Assembly: GCA_028871475.1 (NCBI GenBank) | Contig: JAGWMZ010000016.1 | Span: forward strand, 22,869-86,868 | DNA length: 64,000 nt | Direction of reading: 5' to 3' | Source of the DNA: Sphingomonadales bacterium | GTDB taxonomy: Bacteria > Pseudomonadota > Alphaproteobacteria > Sphingomonadales > Sphingomonadaceae | Part shown: one piece after another, positions 55,829 through 64,000 of the stretch | Position numbering within the stretch: position 1 is the stretch's first letter | Layout: each line of letters starts with the position of its first letter | Made by a program: the position numbers and the translations under genes | Notes under the pieces: model-generated | Database searches by the model: none | Told to the model about the DNA's origin: nothing | The model's input: only the letters and a program-made list of their open reading frames with translations

Positions 55829-56915
55829 GTGATGGTAGGACAGCCCGGTTTCTTTGATCTTTCGGACCGGTATGAAGCGCTGAGCGCGGCGGGCGATCCG
55901 CTTGAGCGCTTGGCATCCGTGGTGGATTTCGAGGTTTTCCGCGGCCCGTTGATTGCCGCTCTACGCCGCAGCGTTCGTGGCAAGGGCGGCAGGCCGCCGT
56001 TCGACCCAGTCATGATGTTCAAGGTGCTGGTGCTTCAGGCGCTGTACTCGCTGTCGGACGAGGCCACCGAATTTCAGATCAAGGATCGGCTGTCATTCCA
56101 GCGGTTTCTGGGCCTGGGTCTCGACGGCCCGGTGCCCGATGCGACGACGGTGTGGCTTTTCCGCGAGCGCCTGGTCCAGGCCAAGGCGATCGACAAACTC
56201 TTCGCTCGCTTTGACGCCGCGCTGAAGGACCGGGGCTATCTTTGCCATGGGCGGGCAGATCATCGATGCCACCGTGGTTCCGGCGCCCAAGCAGCGCAAC
56301 ACCGAGGCCGAGAAGGCCGCCATCAAGGAAGGGCGCGTACCCGAGGACTGGAAACCGGCCAAGGCGCGGCAGAAAGACAGGGATGCACGCTGGTCGATCA
56401 AGTACAGCAAGGCCAAGGTCCGCGAGGGCGCCGACCCGAAGGCTGCGAAACCCGTCGATCTCGCCATCCCGATGTTTGGCTACAAAAATCATATCGGCAT
56501 CGACAAGGCCCACGGCCTGATCCGCACCTGGGGCGCCAGCGCGGCCAACGCCCATGACGGGGCTCTACTGCCGGACTTGGTCAGCAAGGGCAACACCGGC
56601 TCGGGCGTGTGGGCGGATACGGCCTATCGATCCAAGAAGAACGAGGCGTTCCTCGCCGCTGGCATGTTCAAGAGCCATATCCACCAGAGGCGCAAGCCGA
56701 GGCGACCGATGCCCGAGCGGATCGCCAAGGCCAACACCCGGCGATCCAAAATTCGAGCTCACGTTGAGCATGTGTTCGCGGGGCAAAAGCACAGGATGGG
56801 CCTTGCCGTGCGCACCATCGGCATCGCCCGCGCCACCATCAAGATCGGCATGGCCAACCTGGTCTATAATTTCCAGCGGCTCGCCTGGCTTGAGGGGCGT
56901 ACTGCGCCCGCGTGA
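55829..56915 (+). mobile_element. IS5-family transposase in two overlapping frames
   Basis: Frame one (55829-56250): QPGFFDLSDRYEALSAAGDPLERLASVVDFEVFRGPL, YSLSDEATEFQIKDRLSFQRFLGL. Frame two (56247-56915): GGQIIDATVVPAPKQRNT, FGYKNHIGIDKAHGLIRTW, ADTAYRSKKNEAFL, HVEHVFAGQKHRMG. The junction TATCTTTGCCATGGGC could be a programmed frameshift or an inserted T. All DDE residues are present across both frames. It disrupts the nucleotidyltransferase gene. Confidence 0.85.
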
Positions 56916-57039
56916 AAGCCAATGGCCCCAAAACAGGGCGCCAAGCAAATATCACGCAGCCAAGGAAAGCCGAAAATCGAGCATCAACGCCACTGCGCGA
57001 CCCTCAATGGCGCCAGCTTGCCTTATCTGCCGGTTCTTC

Positions 57040-57565
57040 GAGGTGTCCACCTTCGATATCCGGGCGCTCGAAGTCACGAGCAATGCCGTCGGCGATGGCC
57101 AGACCCTGCCCGATCTGCTGGCGCAGATCCCGGAGAATGAGACCATTGTTACCGTCGGCGGCGATGGCGCCTATGACACGAGGGCCTGCCACGCGGTCAT
57201 TGCAGGGCGCGGTGCCGATCCGGTCATCCCGGTTCGCCGCAACGGCAAGCCATGGACCAAGGACGGTCCCGGCGTCGCCGCCCGCAATGAAACGCTGCGC
57301 GCGATGAAGCGGCTCGGCAGGGCGATCTGGAAAAAGTGGAGTGGCTATCACCGCCGCAGCCTGGTCGAGACCAAGATGCACTGCTTCAAGCTGCTCGGCC
57401 AGCGCCTCGCTGCCCGCACCTTTGATCGCCAGATAACCGAGCTCAAAGTTCGTGCAGCAATCCTCAACCGCTTCTCTCAAATCGGTACGCCCAATACCAT
57501 GCACGTCTAATAATAATTACAAGTAATAATTGGTTTGTGACTGACAGTAGTTATGCAACAAAGTC
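57040..57565 (+). mobile_element. IS5-family transposase C-terminal half with right terminal repeat
   Basis: The frame reads FDIRALEVTSNAVGDGQTLPDLLAQIP, VGGDGAYDTRACH, then IWKKWSGYHRRSLVETKMHCFKLLGQRL, to stop 57510. The repeat ttatgcaacaaagtc at 57551-57565 is the inverse complement, with one mismatch, of the left repeat at 32357. About 25-30 residues are missing relative to the N-terminal half stored at 32410. Confidence 0.8.
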
Positions 57566-57701
57566 GCTGCGTTGTAAGATTGCCAGTTCGTCGTGCGGTA
57601 ACGCGCGGGGTGATTTACTCATATCGGCCCCTTAACGGACTGGATTCTCGAACGGAATCCCTTGGGTATTTGTGCGACAAAGCTGATCGCGGGCCAGATG
57701 T

Positions 57702-58364
57702 TCACTTAGTTGCCCAAAAATTCAATCCAAATAATGCAAATTTTGATGAAAGGTCACTTACCCGGCGTGCGTCCAGTTCTTCGTTCGATGACAAGAGGAG
57801 AGCTGCTTCTAATCCTACTGCGAATATCAATCGTACAATTAACATTTCTTCTTCAGGAGGCATCCCTGTAATAATTTCTGTTTTATAGTCATCGCGCATG
57901 TCTGAAATGATGCCGCCTATAATGCCCTCTCTATAAAGGATATCGCGAATATGGTGTTGGTTGCGCTCGCAAAAACTCCTCCCCTGTGGGAGGGAGGCAA
58001 TTAACTCAAGAAAAACACGAAATGATATTCTAAGTCGATCTTCAATCGAACCCTCTCTCATGCGAGCATCATGACTTGCTACGCGAATCTTTTCAACTAG
58101 GCTGGCGAGGACGTCTCGAAATATCGCTTCCTTGCTTCCATAATAGCTGTAAAAAGTTCCGGGAGATACTCCGCTGGAGGAGATAATATCTCGATTTGTT
58201 GAAGCGTCGAATCCTTTGCGTGAGAAAATATCCCATGCAGCTTGTTCAATGGTTCTCTTATTCTCTTGTTTTGTTTGCCTGCGTTTCGCAGATTCCTTGT
58301 AGGAATGAGGTCGAGATGGCTTTGAGCGCTGTTCGCCCTTGTCGCGGTCGGCTTGGTTTGGCAT
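57702..58364 (-). CDS. TetR-family regulator, AT-rich
   Basis: 220 residues with a long basic N-terminal tail and HTH AAWDIFSRKGFDASTNRDIISSSGVSPGTFYSYYGSKEAIFRDV. Base composition is clearly lower in GC than the surrounding DNA and codons such as AGA, ATA and TTA are common, pointing to recent acquisition. No obvious target gene lies next to it; both neighbours are IS fragments. The second HlyD gene at 61611 shares the AT-rich character upstream. Confidence 0.83.
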   Translation of the reverse strand: MPNQADRDKGEQRSKPSRPHSYKESAKRRQTKQENKRTIEQAAWDIFSRKGFDASTNRDIISSSGVSPGTFYSYYGSKEAIFRDVLASLVEKIRVASHDARMREGSIEDRLRISFRVFLELIASLPQGRSFCERNQHHIRDILYREGIIGGIISDMRDDYKTEIITGMPPEEEMLIVRLIFAVGLEAALLLSSNEELDARRVSDLSSKFALFGLNFWATK

Positions 58365-58759
58365 TGCGATTCCGATTCAAAAACAATGGCGTCTAGCGCT
58401 GGGTTCAAAAATTATCAATGCCGTTGTTGGGGTGGATTATTAGCCCTGAAACGCGAAAGAATTTGCGTGGCGAAAAATACAAAACTAAAATTGAATTGCT
58501 TCATTTAAAGTTTTTTCGGCGTTTTCGCGCAATTGTTCGGAGTCGAATTGGCTTTGTTTCGCAATAAGGTAGGCGGTCAATATTGAGCGTTGCAGAGAGA
58601 GGGTGGCTATGCGCTGAGTTTTGGGATCTCTGAGTGCTTGATCGGTGCTATCGATCTGTAGGCGCAACGCCCAAGACCTGGAGACCCGCAAAAACCGGGT
58701 CCTTCGAGGCTTGGGAACCCGAGGGCACCTAACAGCGATGCTGCCCGACCCGGGTGGGC
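58365..58759. other. 395 bp without a convincing gene
   Basis: AT-rich to about 58600, then GC-rich. The open frame over 58607-58759 is only the drifted tail of the IS5 fragment to the right. Confidence 0.5.
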
Positions 58760-59170
58760 GCGCCTTTGATCCGTTTCCCAGGGCATTGTGAGCGATTTCA
58801 ACCGGGCTTGCCCCCGTTGCGGACAGAGTCGGCCCATCTTTGCGCAGCGCTCGTGGAAGATCAGCCTGTTGAAGTTGTAGGCAAGGTTGCAAAGGGTCAG
58901 CTTCGGTTCGGCCCTGACCAGGCCGATGGTGCGGATGAATACCCCGAACCGGTTCTTCTGATGCGCGAAGGCATGTTTGATGTGGGCTCGGATCGAGGAT
59001 TTGGCAGCGTTGGCCCGCGCAGTTGCCTTTGACATTGGCTTGCCCATGGGTTTGCGCCGATGGATGCGGGACGTCAGCATTCGATCTGAAAGCCACTTCT
59101 CGTTCCGGTTTGAGCGATAGGCACTATCGGCCCAGACCTCGGAGCCGGTGTTATCCGTGCTCACGACCGG
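58760..59170 (-). mobile_element. IS5-family transposase C-terminal fragment
   Basis: Minus-strand frame: STDNTGSEVWADSAYRSNRNEKWLSDRM, HRRKPMGKPMSKATARANA, RAHIKHAFAHQKNRFGVFIRTIGLVRAE, CNLAYNFNRLIFHERC. It is the last third of an IS5 enzyme; no N-terminal part is attached. Confidence 0.78.
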
Positions 59171-59383
59171 CCGAAGAAGACGCCCGTCGGCGGCCGAGGC
59201 CGAAGTTATACCAAGGCGCATTGATCATGACCCATGCGCCCACTGACGCAGTCCGAGCGACATGATCCGCCACGGTTGGTCGACGAGATCCTATGAGGAG
59301 GTGAACAGCTGTCCGTCGTCAGAACCGTTGGCGCATCAGGCGGCATAAATTAACGGAGAGCGGGCCTCGTCTGGGGTTTGATT

Positions 59384-59672
59384 TTAGGCGGCGAGCTTGC
59401 GATGTTGCAAGCGTCGATGTTCGATGGTCTGGCGCTTGATGGTTTCGCGCTGTTTGATGACGGCTGGCGCCCTGCCGAAGTAGGCATCAGCGGGTGTCAC
59501 GTTCTTCAGGCTCTCGTGATAGCGCTGGTGGTTGTAATGGTCGATGAAGGCCTCGATCTGGCGTTCAAGGTCGCCGGGCAGGAAATAGTTCTCCAGCAGA
59601 ATGCGGTTTTTCAAGGTCTGGTGCTAGCGCTCGATCTTACCCTGGGTCTGGGGGGGCATCGGGGCACTCCCT
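59384..59672 (-). mobile_element. IS3-type OrfB C-terminal fragment with amber stop
   Basis: Frame QTQGKIER, TAG at 59626-59624, then HQTLKNRILLENYFLPGDLERQIEAFIDHYNHQRYHESLKNVTPADAYFGR, ending HRRLQHRKLAA. This is the rve/DDE C-terminus of an IS3-group OrfB. The TAG is in frame. Confidence 0.78.
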
Positions 59673-59673
59673 C

Positions 59674-59812
59674 GGCGCAGCCCGTTGCGGTTGACGAAGA
59701 TGATCCCGCTCAGCACCCGACGGTCATCAACCCGGGGCTTGCCGTGGCTCTTGGGAAAATAGGGCGACAAACGCACCATCTGCTCGTCTGTTAGCCAATA
59801 CAAGTCGCCCAT
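59674..59812 (-). mobile_element. IS5-type transposase N-terminal fragment
   Basis: ATG 59812 encodes MGDLYWLTDEQMVRLSPYFP, then SHGKPRVDDRRVLSGIIFVNRNGLR, the DUF4096 start of an IS5-group transposase. After NGLR it joins the IS3 OrfB fragment directly. Confidence 0.78.
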
Positions 59813-59941
59813 GCTCGATCTCCTCGCGGAACCTGAGACGCCATGTTCGCGGTTGGAAGCCCGTCTCCGGCATGCAGTATCGAGGGTTGACCGGTAACTG
59901 GTCCTATCCTCATGCATGGGAGACGAGCCGTGGAACAGTCT

Positions 59942-61039
59942 ATGGCATATGTTGCGATGGATACGCACAAAAAGACGATAGCGGTGTCGGTCGCGGAAGG
60001 CGGTCGGCGCGGCGAGGTGCGCTTTATCGGGGAGATATCGAGCGAACCGGCAGCGGTGGCGAAGATGGTCGCCAAACTGGCGGCGCGGCACGAACATCTG
60101 TCCTTCTGCTACGAGGCTGGGCCGTGTGGCTATGGCCTGCATCGCCAGATTACGCAGCTCGGCTACGAGTGCCTCGTGGTTGCCCCGTCCTTGGTGCCGA
60201 CGCGTCCGGGCGACAAGGTAAAGACGGACCGGCGCGACGCGACCACCATGGCGGCGCTGTTCCGGTCCGGCGAATTGACGGCGGTATGGGTGCCTGACGA
60301 AGCCCATGAGGCGATGCGCGATCTGTGCCGTGCGCGTCAGATGGCGATGCAGGGGCTGCGCCGGGCGCGACAACAGGTGCTCGGCTTCCTGCTGCGACAG
60401 GGGCGCACGTATAGCGCCGGCAATCACTGGACCGGCAAACACCGCAAATGGCTGGCGGCACAGCGCTTTGATCATCCTGCCCGACAGATTGCCTTCGAGG
60501 AAATGGTTCAGGTCGTCGATGAGGCCGAAGCGCGGCGGGATCGTCTCGCGCGGCAGATGGAGGAACTGGTGCCCTCCTGGTCATTGGCGCCCGTCGTGAC
60601 GGCTATCCAGGCCTTGCGTGGAATTGCGTCGATCGCGGCGATCACCATTGTCGCAGAGATCGGTGACTTCCATCGCTTTGCCAATCCGCGACAGTTGATG
60701 GCCTACCTCGGCCTGGTGCCCTGCGAACATTCCTCGGGTGCCAAGACCGCACGCGGCAACATCACCAAGGCCGGCAACACCCGCGCTCGCCGCATGCTGG
60801 TGGAGAGCGCCTGGACCTATCGATTGCCCGCACGGCTTGGAGAAGCAATCCTCAAACGCAACCAGGCGGTGACCCAGAACGTGCGGGACATTGCCTGGAA
60901 AGCTCAGTTGCGGCTCTGCGCCCGTCATCGCCGCATGACACGCGCCGGCAAACCCGCAAATGTCGTCAACGTCGCCATCGCCCGCGAACTGGCCGCCTTC
61001 GTCTGGGCCATCGCGACAAGTCCTGCTCAACCAGCCTGA
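59942..61039 (+). mobile_element. IS110-family transposase, intact
   Basis: 365 residues from ATG 59942 (an in-frame start at 59912 is also possible). AYVAMDTHKKTIAVSVAEGG opens the RuvC-like DEDD domain, with KTDRRDATTMAALFRSGEL. The C-terminal transposase_20 part is IQALRGIASIAAITIVAEIGDFHRFANPRQLMAYLGLVP with GNTRARRMLVESAW. No frameshift or stop is visible, so it may be active. It is unlike the broken IS110 at 40411. Confidence 0.9.
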
Positions 61040-61610
61040 TCAACACTCAACCGCAAAGGAGAACGCTGCCAAAACAAACCCTGCGCTGCTCATGAATGGG
61101 AGCGGCGGCACGGTAGGGCAACCCTCGATGTGATTCTGTGGCCGGCAATGCCGACGCCCGACTTGAGACAGAGGAAGGCCCGAGACGAACACGCGGTCTT
61201 GCGGTAACCAACCCGCGCATCACAGTCTGATCAACCGTCGTCCTCAGCCGCCGCTTCCTACCATGCGCAGCGCTTCAGACCCTCGCCGCTCATGCGGATC
61301 GGATACGCTTGCCTAAAACTCTTGACTACGAACATGACAATCACATCGCGCCTACCCAATCAATGGGTCCTGAGCCTAGGCAAATTAAAAGTTGACGGAT
61401 GTGTCGAATTTTTCTATCAACGACATGTCATATAAGATTCGGTGAAATATCAGTGTGAAATTAGTACTGATCCCAGGTGAAATCCCTGGTTAATCCTGGA
61501 TTGTGCGCCATTAATTTGACGATGCTTAAGTTTTGTCTCTATGGCATATGGAAAAATTATCAAAATTTAGCGCATATATTGATATTTAATCTAGCCATTG
61601 TGGGATTGTT
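61040..61610. other. 571-bp gene-free interval
   Basis: The first 300 bp are GC-rich and probably the IS110 right flank. From about 61380 the DNA becomes AT-rich (runs such as ATTTTTCTATC and GATATTTAATC) up to the HlyD start and likely holds that operon's promoter. Confidence 0.5.
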
Positions 61611-62588
61611 ATGACCAAGCGTCGCGTAATTTCTTTAGCAATTTCATCTTCTGTATTATTGTCAGGTTCATATTTAATGTGGCAATGGTATGGGCAAAGA
61701 GGGCAGGTTCCTGCTTGGATCGTGCGCGGCAACGGCCGCGTCGAGATGGTCAGGACCGACGTTGCTGTAAAATATCCGGGGCGCCTCGTTTCCGTTCTTG
61801 TGCGCGAAGGTGACGATGTCCACGAGGGCATGCTTATCGCGCAGGAGGATGATGCCGATACTCTGGCTCAACTCGCTGGTGCTCGCGCAGCGCGAGCACG
61901 TGCGGTTGCTGCTATAGCGACCGCCGAGGGGGAGCGCGGCATACGGGAGGGGCAGGCTCGGTCTGCGCAGATCGATTGGCATGAATCTGTTGGGCTGAGG
62001 GCCAAGTCGATGGTTTCCGGGGTCGAGCTGGAGCAACGTCGCATAGCGTTGGACACGGCAAGTTCTGGCGTGAAGGCCGCGTCGGGCGGAGTCGCTGAAG
62101 CACGCGCCGCAATAACTCAGGCCGATGCTCAGATCGCTCAGTTGCAGACGGTCGTCAACGATATGCGCATCGTCTCTCCAACCTCTGGGCGTGTCGAATA
62201 TCGGATCGTCGAGCCCGGCACCGTTCTGCCTGCTGGCGGCAAGATAATTTCACTGGTCGATACCCAGGATGTCCACCTTACCATTTTTCTGCCTGCGCGA
62301 ATCGCGGGAAGGCTGCGTATAGGCGATGATGCATTCATCATGCCTGAGGGGTTTTCCCGGCCTGTGCCCGCGCACGTGAGTTTCGTTTCTCCAGAGGCGC
62401 AGTTCACGCCAAAGTTCGTCGAAACCTCGTCAGAGCGCGAGAAGTTGTCTTATCGCGTAAAGCTCCAGGTGCCAGCCGATGTTGCGAGGCGGCTCGCCGG
62501 TCAGTTGAAGGCTGGTATGACAGCGGATGGCTACATCCGGCTTGATCGTGGAAAGGCTTGGCCGAACCTCTCCCGTTCGGGAGAGTGA
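61611..62588 (+). CDS. HlyD-family membrane fusion protein, second copy
   Basis: 325 residues. N-terminal membrane helix (ISLAISSSVLLSGSYLMW), lipoyl halves IVRGNGRVEMVRTDVAVKYPGRLVSVLVREGDDVHEG and MRIVSPTSGRVEYRIVEPGTVLPAGGKIISLVD, and a shorter coiled coil than the copy at 45221. Same family and order as in the first ABC system but transcribed rightward. Its stop overlaps the ATPase start (TGATG). The first 20 codons are unusually AT-rich. Confidence 0.9.
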   Translation: MTKRRVISLAISSSVLLSGSYLMWQWYGQRGQVPAWIVRGNGRVEMVRTDVAVKYPGRLVSVLVREGDDVHEGMLIAQEDDADTLAQLAGARAARARAVAAIATAEGERGIREGQARSAQIDWHESVGLRAKSMVSGVELEQRRIALDTASSGVKAASGGVAEARAAITQADAQIAQLQTVVNDMRIVSPTSGRVEYRIVEPGTVLPAGGKIISLVDTQDVHLTIFLPARIAGRLRIGDDAFIMPEGFSRPVPAHVSFVSPEAQFTPKFVETSSEREKLSYRVKLQVPADVARRLAGQLKAGMTADGYIRLDRGKAWPNLSRSGE

Positions 62589-63880
62589 TGATGGAAGCTC
62601 CGGACAATTCCTCGCCTGATCGGGAGATAGCGATCAGCGTCAGTGGGGTGACCCATCGTTATGGTTCGACACTCGCGCTTGACGATGTAGCGCTCGAGCT
62701 TCCCAAAGGCCAAGCCATCGCCATGGTCGGTCCGGACGGTGTCGGGAAGTCTTCGCTTCTCGGCTTGATTGCTGGGGTCAAGCGGATCCAGCAAGGCAGT
62801 GTGTCGGCATTGGGCTATGACCTTGCTGATCGCCGTGGGCGCAATGAATTTCTGTCTCGCGTCGCTTACATGCCCCAAGGGCTCGGGCATAATCTGTACC
62901 CGACGTTGACAGTGGCGGAGAATATAGACTTTTTCGGGAGGTTGTTTGGTCTGAACGCGGACGAACGAAGGGCGCATATGAAGCGCCTGCTCGATGCGAC
63001 AGGCCTCGCACCATTTCCTGACCGTCCCGCCGGCAAACTCTCTGGAGGAATGAAACAGAAATTGAGTCTGTGTTGCTCGCTGGTTCATGATCCCGATCTC
63101 CTCATTCTGGATGAGCCGACGACCGGCGTGGATCCACTTTCGCGCCGCCAATTCTGGGAACTTGTCGATGCGATGCGCGACGAGCGGCCCGAAATGACGG
63201 TGATCGTTTCTACCGCTTACATGGAGGAGGCTGAGCAATTCGCGCACCTTGTTGCGATGGATGCTGGGCGGATCATCGCGCAGGGTAATACCAGGGAGAT
63301 CATGGCGAACGCCGGGGCCGGTTCATTGGAAGAGGCTTACATTCAGCTTCTACCCGAAGAAAAGCGGCCTGTCGGCGATCGTCTGATTGTCGCACCGTGG
63401 CAGGATCGAGGTGAATCCCCTGCAATTGAAGCACATAATCTCAGTCGCAGATTTGGGGATTTCGTTGCTGTTGACAATGTCAGTTTTCGGATCGGTCGGG
63501 GCGAGATATTTGGTTTTCTCGGCTCCAATGGGTGTGGCAAGACGACAACCATGAAGATGCTGACGGGGCTGCTGGACGTTACCAGCGGTTCTGCCAGTCT
63601 GTTCGGTCGCCAGGTAACGGCAGGCGACATGGAAACGCGAATGCGCGTTGGCTACATGTCGCAGGCGTTCTCGCTCTACGAGGAACTGACAGTTCGTCAG
63701 AACCTCATGCTCCATGCCCGTTTGTATCGCGTCAGCAGAGCTGATGCGCCTGCGCTCGTTGAGCAAGCGTTTGAGGAATTCGCGCTTACGACGTTTGCTG
63801 ACGAACTCCCTGCCAGCCTGCCTCTTGGTATCCGTCAACGTTTGCAGCTCGCAGCCGCGTGCCTTCACAAGCCCGAAATC
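62588..63880 (+). pseudogene. RbbA-like ABC ATPase, cut by an IS21-type end
   Basis: Both nucleotide-binding domains begin as in the copy at 42438: [35 protein letters not shown], then [45 protein letters not shown]. The match breaks at 63881, before the second Walker B, and a stop follows at 63911-63913. The second ATPase half and the permease part are lost from this frame. Whether the rest survives beyond the insertion is outside the window. Confidence 0.85.
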
Positions 63881-64000
63881 TGTGGAGCGGCATGCAAAAT
63901 TGACCCCGTCTGAGGGGTAATCGGCGTCTACAATTGACCCCCCTCTTGGGCACGTCAGAGGCTGTCCGTTCGTGCTTACGAACGGCGAGGATGGGGATGT
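63881..64000. mobile_element. Left end of an IS21-like insertion, running out of the window
   Basis: Sequence from tgtggagcggcatgcaaaat onward contains repeated AAAATTGACCCC/CAATTGACCCC blocks, the multiple terminal repeats typical of IS21-family ends. No IstA frame is visible yet in the remaining 120 bases, so the family call is tentative. Confidence 0.55.

Noticed and set aside
1..64000. CRISPR arrays, rRNA operons, replication origins
   Set aside because: I saw no regularly spaced repeats, no rRNA sequence and no rep/par gene set or iteron cluster.

Overview
The window looks like GC-rich alphaproteobacterial DNA, most likely from a sphingomonad such as Novosphingobium. The reasons are high GC, a TonB-dependent receptor used for sugar uptake, ExoY-type exopolysaccharide genes, Tad pilus pseudopilins and a class I PHA synthase. 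This is inference from gene content; no ribosomal RNA or other marker is present.

Region 1 (1-9.3 kb): a secreted RTX-type GH16 glycanase, a two-domain glycosyltransferase and an ExoY-like sugar-phosphate transferase form an exopolysaccharide end. After them come a sterol-desaturase-family oxidase, an EF-hand protein, a small exported repeat protein and an OmpR/EnvZ-type two-component pair. A TetR/GH3 gene scar follows at 9.4-10.0 kb.

Region 2 (10.0-26.75 kb) is the highlight: an apparently complete locus for oxidative use of sulfoquinovosyl glycerol (SQGro) or sulfoquinovose (SQ). A GH31 sulfoquinovosidase with the full KERWY sulfonate-binding residue set releases SQ and glycerol. An LLM flavin monooxygenase (SmoC-like) and an aldo-keto reductase (SmoB-like) would turn SQ into sulfite and glucose. 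A flavodoxin-fold FMN reductase would supply FMNH2. SorAB-like sulfite dehydrogenase and a YeiH-family exporter deal with sulfite or sulfate. GlpK, GlpD and a dedicated triosephosphate isomerase take glycerol to glyceraldehyde 3-phosphate. A TonB receptor and an MFS carrier provide uptake, and a LacI regulator sits in the operon. Two divergent promoter regions share a 20-bp motif, the likely common operator. One gene, a RibB homologue, has lost every recognisable catalytic motif.

Region 3 (26.9-31.1 kb): a LysR regulator, then three Tad-type pseudopilin/TadG genes. They run up to an integrase remnant and a 3' half of tRNA-Gln, which is a genomic-island junction.

Region 4 (31-41.3 kb) is a graveyard of mobile DNA: broken parDE, an IS5 half, a 5'-truncated group II intron, recombinase, IS3, IS256, IS630 and IS110 pieces. 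It holds a few intact genes (acetoacetyl-CoA reductase phaB, TetR, a membrane protein) and broken DUF3141, AraC and GGDEF genes.

Region 5 (41.3-55 kb): one coherent minus-strand array. In transcription order it is PHA synthase, MaoC-phosphotransacetylase, acetate kinase, enoyl-ACP reductase, phasin, and a four-gene RbbA-type ABC efflux system, with a divergent AraC regulator. It links acetyl-CoA/acetyl-phosphate overflow, PHB storage and envelope export.

Region 6 (55-64 kb): a MITE-like element, a broken nucleotidyltransferase, more IS elements, a TetR regulator, an intact IS110, and a second HlyD/RbbA pair. The second ATPase is cut by what looks like an IS21-type end running out of the window.
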